From: Apteryx mantelli
Lineage: Eukaryota > Chordata > Aves > Apterygiformes > Apterygidae
Assembly: GCF_036417845.1 (NCBI RefSeq)
Contig: NC_090017.1
Coordinates: forward strand, 496,001 to 560,000
Direction: 5' to 3'
Length of the DNA: 64,000 bases
Shown: piece by piece, positions 1 to 10,200 of the stretch
Layout of the letters: every line of letters begins with the position of its first letter
Position numbering within the stretch: the first letter of the stretch is position 1
The notes under the pieces: model-generated
What the model was told of the DNA's origin: nothing
What the model saw: only the letters and a program-made list of their open reading frames with translations
The model's database searches: none
Position numbers and translations under genes: made by a program

Positions 1-109
1 TTTGGGGGGGGGGGGAAAGAGATGGGGGGGGGTGAGAGGCCCCCCCCCCCAAACCTCCCCCCCTCCCCGTATCCCCCCCCAATCCCGGCGGCGTCACCCA
101 CCTGCTCAC

Positions 110-3100
110 CCCCTTGGGCACGGGCAGCTGCACGCGGACGTTGAGGGCCTGGCTGGAAGGGGACGAGCGTGAGGAGCCGGGACGCGGCCTCCGTCGTGTG
201 TGTCCCCCCCCCGCGTCCCCGCGTCCCCCCCCCACGGACACCCACCTCTTGGGGGGCAGGTCGCAGCGGAGCTTCAGGTAGAGCCGCAGCCTGCGGGGAC
301 ACGGGGACAATCAGGGGGATCAGGGTCACCCCCAAAAATCCATCCACCCCCCCCCGGCAGCCCTCACCTTCCCGTGGGATCCCGGTCGACGGTGGGGAAG
401 AGGCGGAAGGGCAGAGGCGAGGGGATGTCGTCGGCCAGCTGGTACTGCATGAGCGTGAGCTGGGCGAGGAGGGGGGGTCACAGCGGGGTGTTGTGTGTGT
501 CCCCCCCCCCGGTGCCACCCCCCCGGGGTGCCCCCTCCTCACCTCGCCCTGGCTCGGGGTGACTTTGAGGATCCTCCCGCTCTCGAACTCGTCAGCTTGA
601 CGGCGCTGTGGAAGGCGCATTCGTCCACCCGGACGGCCGTGCCGTAGCCTGGGGGGGTGGGGGGGGAAGAACACGGAAAAGGGCGTTTTTGGGGGTAGAA
701 AAGGGCGTTTGGGGGTTTTCTTTTGGGGTGGGGGGGCAGAGGAGGGCATTGGGGGGTATTGAGGGTAGGGGGTTTTTGGGGGGGGGGGACACACCTCGCA
801 GCTCCGACTTGCCCACGCAGAACTCCTCCGTCAGCCCGATGCGCATCTCTGCGGGGACGCGGCGGTGTCACCCCCCGGGGGGGGGGGACACGTGGCGGTG
901 TCACCCCCCCCTCGGGGAGGCAGGGGGGGACACACACGCATCCCCGTTGGGCCCCCGCTTACCGCAGCAGCTGGGCAGGTAGCACTTGAGGCGAATTTCC
1001 CCCTGGACGTCCACCTTCATGGGTGTCCCCTGGTGGGGGGGGACAACAAGGGGTGAGCTGGGGGGGGCACACGGGGGTCCTGGGGGGGTGCGGAGGTGAT
1101 TTGGGGGGGTGCAGGCAGAGGCAAGACCCCCAAGGGGCAGAGCTGGGGTGCCGTGAGGGGGACACAGGGCGCTTTGGGGACACGGGACACCCCCAGACCA
1201 TGCTGAGGTGCCCAGGGGTGAACCGGGGGGGACGCAGGGGACTTTGGGGACATGGGGACACCCCCAGACTGAGCTGAAGTGCCCTGGGGAGGGATATGGG
1301 GGGACATGGGGGGGACACAGGGAGGTTGGGGGACATGGGGACACCCCCAGGCTGAGCTGAGGTGCCCTGGGGGAGCTGGAGGGGACATGGGGGGGGACAC
1401 AGGGAGGTTGGGGGACATGGGGACACCCCCAGGCTGAGCTGAGGTGCCTGGGGGGGGGACATGGGGGGACACAGGACCCCCCCCCAAGCCAAAGTGCCCA
1501 GGGAAAAGCGGGGGGGCACATAGGGGGACACCCCCAGGCTGAGCTGAGGTGCCCAGGGGGAAGCTGGGGGGGGGGATGGACACGGGACCCCCCCCCCCAA
1601 GAGCCGAGGTATCCGGGGGGGGGGACACGACACGGGGCGGAGCGGTGGCCCCGTCCCCACTCACGTTGGCCGCGATGACGACCGTCAGCCTCTCCACCAC
1701 GTCCACGAAAACCTCGTTCTTGGCACCCTGCGGCCAGAGAGCGGGTGGGCGCCGGCACCCCGGGGTGGGGGTGAGGGGGGGGACACAGGGCGGGGGGGGG
1801 GACACGTGCAAGGTGGCAGGTTGGGGGGGTCCTACCTGCTCCCCCCGGGGCGGCAGCACGGGGCGGTTGGCGGCCGAGCCGGGGGCCACCTTGCTCTGCT
1901 GCGTCTCAGCGCCGAACTGCAACGGCGAGGAAGAGGAGGAGGAAGAGGACGATGCCGGGGGGGGGTGCTCGGCTCGTTCCCCCCCCACCCCCAAGCCGGA
2001 TCCGGGTGCAAGGACACCCATGGGTGGGGGGGGTGGCGGTGGGGGGGGTCCTCACCAGCCCGATGGAGCCCAGGTCCAGGAGGCTGAAGGGTTTGGTGGC
2101 CACGGGCTCCGTGTGCATGAAGTTGCGCAGCACCTCGGGCGCCGTCGTCTGGATGTAGCCGTAGTCCTGGGGGGGGGGACACGGGGGGGGGGGCTCGCTC
2201 GGCCCCGGGACCCCCAAAATGTCCCTTCTCCCCACCCTGGGCATCCCCATGTCCCCCCCCGGGGGTGTCCTCGGTTCCCTTGGGTTGTCCCCAGCACCCT
2301 AGAGATGTTCCCAAGTGACCCCCCCCCAACCCAAAAGGTGGTCCCGGGTGTTCCCGCCACCCCCCCCCAGATGTCCCCGGTGCCCCACAGGGTGTCCCCA
2401 CCAGGCTGCAGTGTCCCCATGACCCCCCCCGCCCCCCTGAGCTGTCCCCAGCCCCCGGGGAGTCCCGCTCAGCTTCCCCCACCATGTCCCCAGCTCCCTC
2501 TGGGGTGGCCCCGGTCTCCCCGAGCTGTCCCCAAAGTGTCCTCCAAGGGGGCCACCAGCACCCAGGGTGTCCCACCACGCAGGGTGTCCCCAAGGGTCAC
2601 CTCCACCACCCCTAGGGTGTCCCTAGCTGCCCCCAAAGTGTCCCCACCACCCAGGGCATCCCCCAGGGTGTCCCCAAGGGCCACCTCCACCACCCAGGGC
2701 GTCCCTGAGGGTCACCTCCACCACCCCAGGGTGTCTCCAGCTGCCCCCAAAGTGTCCCCACCACCCAGAGCATCCCCTAGGGTGTCCCCAAGGGTCACCT
2801 CCACCACCCCAGGGTGTCCCCACCACCCAGGGCATCCCCCAAGGTGTCCCCAAGGGTCACCTCCACCACCCCAGGGTGTCCCCAGCTGCCCCCAAGGTGT
2901 CCCCACCACCCAGGGCATCCCCCAGGGTGTCCCAAGGGCCACCTCCACCACCCCAGGGTGTCCCCACCACCCAGGGCATCCCCTAAGGTGTCCCCAAGGG
3001 CCACCTCCACCACCCCAGGGTGTCCCCACCACCCAGGCACCCCCCCCCAAGGTGTCCCCAGCGCCTCCCCATGTTCCCCCCCCCCACCAGCATCTCATCC

Positions 3101-3756
3101 AGGAGCTCGTAGATGAGGGCGAAGTTGAGGCTGATGTTCTTTTCGCTGAGGGCCCCGCAGTAGTCCCGCAGCAGCGTCACCAGCCTGCGCCGGCACCCAG
3201 AGGCCATCAGCGGGTCCCAACGTCCCGCGTCCGTCCCCCCCCCCCTCCACGATGTCCCCAAGTGTGTGTGTGCGTGTCCCCCCCCACCCCATACCTGTTG
3301 AGGAACTCCACGAGGGTGAAGGGCAACGCGTCCGGCGTGGTGGTGGCCACGAAGTAGAGACCCGCGTGCCGCACGTGGACGAAGTGCCGGCCCTCGTGCG
3401 CCTGGGGCGGGAGCGGAGCCGTCACCCGGGTGCGGGGGGGGGAGGCCAGGACCCCCCCCCCCCCATTTCCCACCCCGGAACCCCCCCGCTCCCACCCTTA
3501 CCATGAAGACGGGGGCCTGGTCACCTGGCAGGGCCGTGATCTTCCTGTAGAAGGTGTCGGCGAGGTCCGGGCCGGTGTCACCGGCATCGCCACGGACCAG
3601 GCTGGTGTTAAGGAGAAGCGGAGGGAGATGGGGAGCAGGGGAAGGGACCCCCCCCCCCCGGCCCTGGCATCAGGGGACCCCCCCAGGGAGGAGGATACAG
3701 TCCTTGTGGATGAGGCGGTCGCCCTTGGAGGAGAGGATGAAGATCTGGGAGAGCAT
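110..3756 (-). CDS. AP4M1: AP-4 complex subunit mu-1, 3' end off the left edge
   Basis: Medium chain of the AP-4 adaptor, which sorts cargo such as ATG9A at the trans-Golgi network. Thirteen exons read right to left: 3699-3756, 3502-3601, 3295-3401, 3088-3184, 2056-2166, 1836-1916, 1665-1727, 963-1029, 795-848, 543-648, 368-459, 246-290, 110-152. About 341 residues are visible of roughly 450 in the human protein. The start [19 protein letters not shown] matches the longin-like N-terminus (human [13 protein letters not shown]). [22 protein letters not shown] and [12 protein letters not shown] mark the linker and the start of the mu-homology domain. The remaining C-terminal domain lies left of base 110. 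Exon 543-648 lacks one G (AAGCTGACGAG where conservation needs AAGCTGGACGAG), and the exon 1/exon 2 junction is also one base short; both look like sequencing errors. It is head-to-head with MCM7, as in mammals. Confidence 0.95.
1190..1625. repeat. Minisatellite in AP4M1 intron
   Basis: Units of about 84 bp recur, each holding the block GGCTGAGCTGAGGTGCCC followed by G runs and GGGGACA. Four to five degenerate copies fill most of the intron between exons 1665-1727 and 963-1029. Confidence 0.85.
2560..3055. repeat. Minisatellite in AP4M1 intron
   Basis: Tandem units built from CACCACCCAGGGCATCCCC and CAAGGGTCACCTCCACCACC, with a compound period near 62 bp. They fill the intron between exons 3088-3184 and 2056-2166. 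The reading frames that run across the array are by-products of the repeat. Confidence 0.85.
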
Positions 3757-3879
3757 CGCTGGCCTGGGGGGGGGGGGGAAGAGGGGGGCGGCTGGAGTGG
3801 GACCCCCCCCCCCCCCCCCTGCCCGGGTGCTGCCAGGCTCTGCATGCTTGAAAGCCCCCTGGACCCCCCCCCAGTCCTG

Positions 3880-4345
3880 CACCCCCAGACCCACTGTTTG
3901 CCCCTCCAGCCACCCCCCCGATCCTGCACCCCCCCAGCCCCCCCCAAGGCCCTGCCCCAGAGAGCAGCTCCCCCCTGCAGGGACCCTGCACCCCAGCCCC
4001 CCTAAGTGCCCCCCCCAGACCCAGCAGCCCCCCCCAAGGCCCTGCACCCCCCAGACCCCCCCATCCACCCCCCAGGATCCAGCAGCCCCCCAAGGCCCTG
4101 CACCCCCAGACCCTCCCCCATCCAATCCACAGGGCCCCCGACCCCAAGTACCCCCCATGGCCCAGCACCCCAGACCCCCCCATCCACCCCCCAGGATCCA
4201 GCAGCCCCCCAAGGCCCTGCACCCCCAGACCCCCCCCCATCCAATCCACAGGGCCCCCGACCCCCAAGTACCCCCCCATGGCCCAGCACCCCCCATCCAC
4301 CCCATAGGGCCTTACCCCCCCCCCCAAGACCCTACCCCCAAGGGC
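3880..4345. repeat. C-rich tandem repeat upstream of the AP4M1 start
   Basis: Repeated blocks such as AAGGCCCTGCACCCCCAGAC and CCCCCCAGGATCCAGCAGCC, about four copies. The position suggests an AP4M1 5' UTR intron or upstream promoter flank; no coding sequence is seen. Confidence 0.75.
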
Positions 4346-4379
4346 TTGCACCCCCCACGGGCCCCCTCCCCGCCGCGGC

Positions 4380-4909
4380 CCCTTTAAGAGGGGGCGGGGC
4401 CAGGGCCCCCTGCGGGTCCCCCCGAACCTGGGTCCCGTCCGGCCGCGCGCGGGGAAAAGGGTGGGGGGGGAGTCACGTGACACGGCCGAAAGGGGCGGGG
4501 CCGCCGCCGGGCCGCCGCGCACCGCGATTGGGCGGCGGCGCGGAGGCGGGGCCAGCTCCGGATTGGCCCGCGGCCGTCACGTGAGGCGGCGTTTTCGCGC
4601 CACTTTTGGTTGCGGCGGCAGGAGCCGGAGCGGCGGCGGGAGCGGCGGGAGCGGGATTGACCCCTGCGGGCGCCCGTACCGGGCCGCGGAACCGGAGCGA
4701 AACTGACTGGGATTGGCCCTCACAGGCACCCGTACCGGGCTGCGGAACCGGAGCCAGACTGACCCCTGCGGCGACCCGTAGCGGGCGACGGAAGCGGAGC
4801 GCGACTGACTGGGACTGACCCCCGCGGGCCCCCGTACCGGGCTGCGGAACCGGAGCCGGACTGACCCCCGCCGGCCCCCGTAGCCCGCCCCGCCGGGGAG
4901 GCCTCCGCC
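4380..4909. promoter_or_regulatory. Bidirectional CpG-island promoter of AP4M1 and MCM7
   Basis: AP4M1 (minus, start 3756) and MCM7 (plus, start 4910) diverge from this CpG-rich interval. Visible motifs are two CACGTG E-boxes (in GTCACGTGAC near 4472-4481 and CGTCACGTGAGG near 4576-4587), two inverted CCAAT boxes (ATTGG at 4527-4531 and 4562-4566), and TTTTCGCGCC at 4592-4601, a consensus E2F site. MCM genes are established E2F targets, so the E2F and NF-Y sites fit S-phase control of MCM7. Transcription start sites cannot be placed from sequence alone. Confidence 0.8.
4654..4900. repeat. Alternating 56/46-bp repeat just upstream of MCM7
   Basis: The element CGTACCGGGCTGCGGAACCG (or its variant with CGTAGC) recurs at about 4675, 4731, 4777, 4833 and 4879. 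Spacings are 56, 46, 56 and 46 bp, a 102-bp dimer of two unlike monomers. It ends about 10 bp before the MCM7 ATG and probably lies in its promoter or 5' UTR. Confidence 0.8.
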
Positions 4910-6295
4910 ATGGCGCCGCGCGACTACGCCGCCGAGAAAGGTGCGCGCGGGCCGGGGCCGCGCTCCCATTGGCCCCGGCGGGACGTCGCCGCCCCGGAAG
5001 CGGGGCCGGGAGCGCGGGGCACTTCCGGGGGCGGGCGGCCACGTGCGGCTTTGTTTACCGGGGCGGGGGGAACCGGCGGCTCCGGGCCTGACGTGTCGTT
5101 CGCCCCCCCCAGATAAGGTGAAGCGCTTCCTGCAGGAGTTTTACCGCGATGGCGACCTGGGCAAGGAGTTCCCGTACCGGGACCAGCTGGTGAGAGACGG
5201 GGCAGCCCCGGGCCTCCGGTCCCCCCCCCCGGGCCGGGCTGGGCGGGGGTCCCTCCCTGTCCCCTCACGGAGCCATTGGGGACATCTCCGTGCTGGATCG
5301 GGGCCATTTGTCCCCCCCGAGAGCCATCGGTGACGTCCCCGTGCCGGTTCGGGGTCCCCCCTTGTCCCCATCCCACCAGCAGCGTCACCCTGAGACCCAC
5401 AGTAGCCAGATCGGGGTCCCTTTTCCCCCTAAAAGAGCCATCGGTGACGTCCCGGTGCCGGTTTGGGGTCCTACCTTGTCCCCATTCCACTGGCAGTGTC
5501 ACCCTGAGACCCACGTGCCAGATCGGAGTCCCTTGTCCCCCTAAAAGAGCCATCGGTGACGTCCCCATGCTGGTTCAGGATCCCTTGTCCCCCAGGAGAG
5601 CTATTGGTGATGTCCCCGTACTGGTTTGGGGTCTCTTGTCCCCCTAAAAGAGCCATCAGTGATGTCCCTATGCTGGATTAGGGTCTCTCCTCATCCCCAT
5701 CTCACTGACAGCATCACCCTGAGACCGACATGCCACATCAGGGTCCCTTGTTCCCCTAAAAGGATCATCAATGATGTCCCTATACTGGATCGGGGTTCCT
5801 TGTCCCCCTAAAAGGGCCCCTGGAGCCGTGGGTGACGCCCCCGCGCTGGCCGGGGGTCCCTCCTCGCCCCCTCTCCAGCCCCCCCCCACCTTGTGCTGTC
5901 CCCGCAGGCCGCGCTGGCGCACCGGGACCAGGTGGCCCTGTACGTGGCCCTGGACGACGTGGCCGAGGACGACCCCGAGCTGGCGGACGCCGCGTGCGAG
6001 AACGCCAAGCGCTACAGCCGCCTCTTCGCCGACGCTGTGCACGAGCTGCTGCCCCAGTACAAGGAGCGCGAGGTGCCGGAGGCGGGCGGGAGCCATGGAA
6101 GGGGGGGGGGGCAGCGGGGACACCCCGCCGTTCCCCCCTGACACCCCCCCCGTCCCCCGTGCCCCCCCAGGTGACCCGCAAGGACGTGCTGGACGTCTAC
6201 ATCGAGCACCGGCTGCTGCTGGAGCAGCGGGGCCGCGACGCCGGCGAGACCCGCGACCCCCAGAACCAGTATCCGCCGGAGCTGCTGCGACGCTT
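4910..6295 (+). CDS. MCM7: DNA replication licensing factor MCM7, first four exons
   Basis: Subunit of the MCM2-7 replicative helicase, loaded at origins in G1. Exons are 4910-4940, 5113-5189, 5908-6072 and 6171-6295, about 133 residues. The product begins [20 protein letters not shown] (human [20 protein letters not shown]) and continues with [17 protein letters not shown] and [16 protein letters not shown], the conserved N-terminal domain. All junctions are GT-AG and in frame. The last exon ends mid-codon (CGC TT) and the next exon is not present: after a short intron the contig stops at the N gap. The rest of the gene is missing here, but its C-terminal exons lie on the minus strand at 39068-41759, at the far end of the next contig. 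The parts belong to one gene split by an orientation error. Confidence 0.97.
5275..5830. repeat. Tandem repeat in MCM7 intron 2
   Basis: Units contain AAAAGAGCCATCGGTGACGT or near copies followed by CGGTTTGGGGTCC, with half-units near 50 bp and a compound period near 113 bp. They fill the intron between exons 5113-5189 and 5908-6072. Confidence 0.8.
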
Positions 6296-6421
6296 GTGAG
6301 CGCTGGGGGGGGCTGGGGACGCGGCTGCCACCCTGGTGTCCCCTTGTAGCCCCTATCCTGTCCCCCAGTGTCCCCACGAAGCCCCATCCCTGCACTCTTT
6401 CTTTGACTCATATCTACTCTA

Positions 6422-6621
6422 NNNNNNNNNNNNNNNNNNNNNNNNNNNNNNNNNNNNNNNNNNNNNNNNNNNNNNNNNNNNNNNNNNNNNNNNNNNNNNN
6501 NNNNNNNNNNNNNNNNNNNNNNNNNNNNNNNNNNNNNNNNNNNNNNNNNNNNNNNNNNNNNNNNNNNNNNNNNNNNNNNNNNNNNNNNNNNNNNNNNNNN
6601 NNNNNNNNNNNNNNNNNNNNN
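6422..6621. other. Assembly gap 1 (200 N)
   Basis: Exactly 200 N, a placeholder of unknown true size. MCM7 breaks off just before it. If the following contig is flipped, this gap must hide the MCM7 exons for roughly 445 residues, including the whole AAA+ ATPase core. Confidence 1.
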
Positions 6622-6644
6622 TGCATGCGACCTTTGCCTGCATG

Positions 6645-7285
6645 CCTCTTCCTCATTGGCTGCTCTGCCCTGGGGGGTGTGGGGTGGGTGGGAGGTGCTC
6701 AGCCAATGAGAGGTGAGCGTTTGGAGTTGGATCTGGTACTGCAACCAATGAGAATATGGTTTAGTCTCATGGTTTTGTTATTGGCTATTTGTTTCTGTGC
6801 AATGGGCATAAACAGCCAATCAGGACTACTCTTTGGGGGAGGCGGGGCTAGCTGGGTGAGCAACCAATCAGAAGTGGGTGTTCACTGCACATGCCACACC
6901 CTTGCTGTACTGCTTCCCATTGGCTGCTCTGCCATGGGGAGGCGGGACTAGGTGAACAGGCAGCCAATGGGGGTTCTGTCTGTGCCACACCCATGCTATA
7001 TGGCTTTTCATTGGTTTTGTTGTAAGGTGTGGGCAGGACTAAGCAGCAGCGCAGCCAGTCAGAGAGAGATTCCTCTCTCTGTACCACACCCATGTTGTGC
7101 AGCTTCCCATTGGTTTCTTCAGCATGGGTGGGTGGGATTAGGTGGAGGAACAGCCAATCAGCAGCCAGTGTTCCCAATACACACCCCCAAAAAGGGAGGG
7201 CGGGCCCGGGGTGGGGTGGGCCCCCTCGCCATTGGCCGGGGCGGGGTGGGGGGGGCGGGCCCGGCGGCCGGCAGCCAATGGGTGC
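6645..7285. repeat. CCAAT-box repeat array upstream of the first visible PELP1 exon
   Basis: Degenerate units of roughly 95-120 bp. Six ATTGG boxes (6655, 6780, 6919, 7010, 7109, 7231) and seven CCAAT boxes (6703, 6745, 6816, 6864, 6963, 7153, 7274) lie within about 630 bp, largely alternating in orientation. Recurrent flanks are CAGCCAATCAG, GCTTCCCATTGG and GTGCCACACCCATG. It ends against the splice acceptor at 7291-7294, so it is intronic or promoter DNA of PELP1. Confidence 0.85.
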
Positions 7286-7294
7286 ATGGCGCAG

Positions 7295-10200
7295 GTTCGA
7301 GGGGCTGTGCCTGCTGTCGCTGCTGGTGAGCGAGAGCCCCATGGAGCCCTTCCAGCAGCACTGCCTGGGCTGGCTGCGGAGCCTCCAGCACCTCCTCCAG
7401 GTGTGCCGGGGCCGGCACGGGGCCGCGGGCGCTCGGACGGGGATTGGGATAGGGATTGGGGGCTCAGACAGGGGCTGGGATGGCATTAGGGGGCTGGGAC
7501 AGGGGTTGGGGGGCTCAGACAGGGATTGGGATAGGGAATGGGGGCTGGGATAGGGGCTAGGATGGCATTAGGGGGGTGGGACAGGGGCTGGGATAGGGAA
7601 TGGGGGCTGGGATAGGGGCCGGGATGTGGCTGGGGGGCTCAGACAGGGGTTGGGATAGGGAATGGGGGCTGGGATAGGGGCTGGGATGGGGCTGGGGGGC
7701 TCGGACAGGGGCTAGGATGGGGATGGGGGTGCTCGGATGGGGCTGGGGGGCACGGACAGAAGCCGGGATGGGGATGGGATTAGGCCGAGGTGCTTGGATG
7801 GGCCTGAGATGGGGCCGGGATGGGGCTGGGGGGCTTGGACAGGGGCCGGGATGGGGCTACAGGCACTGGGATGGGGCTGGGACCAGGGGTGCCGGGACAG
7901 GGCCGGAAGCATCCGAAGGGGCCGGGATGGGGACGGTGGCGACTGGGGGGGACACTGGGAGGCTGGTGACAGGGACACCGAGGACCTGGGGACAGAGCAG
8001 CACCGGAGAAGCGGGAGCCGGGGTGCAGGGACAACGTGGGACGGGGAACACGGGGAGAGATCTGGGGGGCAAAACGGGGGAACGGGGCGGTTTGCGGGGG
8101 GGGGGTGACGGGTGGCCTGGGGGACCGCGGGGTGGCGGGGGACAGTGCTGATGCCTCTCCCCCCCCATCCAGTCGCAGGATCCGGCCCCCACCATGGCGC
8201 TGGGGGTGGCGGTGCTCCACGACCTGCTGCTCTTCTCCTCCCAGCTGCCCGAGCTGGCGCGCGACATCGGCACCAACCACATCCCCGGGCTGCTCACCTC
8301 CCTGCTGGCCCTCAAACCGAGGTGACGGGGGGGCCGGGGGGACACGCGGGGGTCAGGGGGACGTGGAGGGGCTGGGGAGCGCCTGTGGGGGGGGGGGGGT
8401 GGGGCTCGGGGCACCCACGGTGGGGCCGAGTGGCGGCACACCGGGATCTGCCGGGCACACGGAGGGTTTTGGGGGGGGGGGGCGCAAGGGAAGCTGAGGG
8501 GGTCTAGGGGGAGCCAGCAGGGTTTGGGGGGCACATGGGGAGCTGAGGGGGGCACAGAGGGGTCTGGGGGGGCCACATGGGGGTGCTGGGGGGGGGACAG
8601 AAGGTTTTGGGGGGCCACAAGGGAAGCTGAGAGGGTCTAGGGGGAGCCAGCAGGGTTTGGGGGGCACATGGGGAGCTGAGAGGGGCACAGAGGGGTCTGG
8701 GGGGGTCACATGGGGGTGCTGGGGGGGGACAGAAGGTTTTGGGGGGGCCACAAGGGAAGCTGAGGGGGTCTAGGGGAACCCAGAAGGATTTTTGGGGGGA
8801 CTGAGAGGGTCACACGGGTTTGGGGGCCACATGGGGAGTTAAGGGGGGCACAGAGGGGCCTCGGGGGGGTCACATGGGGGTACTGGGGGGGGGACAGCCA
8901 GTTTTGGGGGGGTACAAGGGAAACTGAGGGCATCTAGGAGGACCCAGAAGGATTTGCATGGGGTACTGAGGGAGTCACATAGCTTTAGGGACCACGTGGG
9001 GAGCTAAGGGGGGCACAGAGGAGCCTGGGGGGGCACACGGGGGTTTTGGGGGGGGACACAGAAGGTTCGGGGGGGCCCGTGGGGCCTTGCCGCCCTCACC
9101 CTGCCCGTCCCCAGTGCGAGCTGTCCACGCTGGAGGGCGTCAAGTCCTGCATGACCTTCTACCCCCGCGCCTGCGGCTCCATGCGGGTAAGCGTCCCTGG
9201 GGGGGGGGGGGTCTCCGTGCTCCGCTCCCCCCGGCGGGGAGTTTGGGGGTGTCTGTGCCTCCCTCTCCCGCCCCGGGAGGCGGTTTTGGGGGAGGGGTTG
9301 TGTCCTGCGTCCCCCCACACACACCTCGCTCATCCCGTGCTTCTCCCCCAGGGTAAATTAGCCGCCTACTTCGTCTCCCGCATCGACTCCGAGTCGCCCC
9401 AGCTGCAGCAGGTAGAGGGGGGAGCCGGGGGGGGGGGGGAACCCCAAAATGTCTTTTTTTTTTTTGAAGGGGGGGGGAATATTTTGCTGAGTAAAGCTCT
9501 GTTGTTGCAGATGAGGCTGCTCCAGGGTGCAGAGCAGCCCTGGGGGGGGTTCTGGGGGGGCCTGGGGCAGCCCTGAGGGGGCCAGGGCAGCCCTGGGGGG
9601 GTCCTAGGGGGGCCTGGGCAGCCCCGGGAGGGTTCTAGGGGGGCTGGAGCAGCCCCGGGGGGGGTCCTGGGGGGCTGGGGCAACCCTGGGGGGGCTGGGG
9701 CAGCCCCAGGGATGGTTCTGGGGGTCCTGGGGCAGCCCTGAGGGGGCCAGGGCAGCCCTGGGGGGGGTCCTGGGGGGCCTGGGCAGCCCTGGGGGGGTTC
9801 TGGGGGGCTGGGGCAGCCCTGGAGGGCCTGGGCAGCCCCGGGAGGGTTCTAGGGGGGCTGGAGCAGCCCCAGGGGGGGTCCTGGGGGGCTGGGGCAGCCC
9901 TGGGGGGGTTCTGGGGGGCTGGGGCAGCCCTGAGGGGGCCAGGGCAGCCCTGGGGGGGGGTCCTAGGGGGGCCGGGGCAGCCCCGGGGGGGTTCTGGGGG
10001 TCCTAGGGCAGTACTGAGGGGGCTGGGGCAACCCTGGGGGGGCCGGGGCAGCCCCGGGGGGGTTCTGGGGGTCCTAGGGCAGTACTGAGGGGGCCGGGGC
10101 AGCCCTGGGGGGGGTCCTAGGGGGGCTGGGGCAGCCCCGGGGGGGTTCTGGGGGTCCTAGGGCAGTACTGAGGGGGCCGGGGCAGCCCCGGGGGGGTTTT

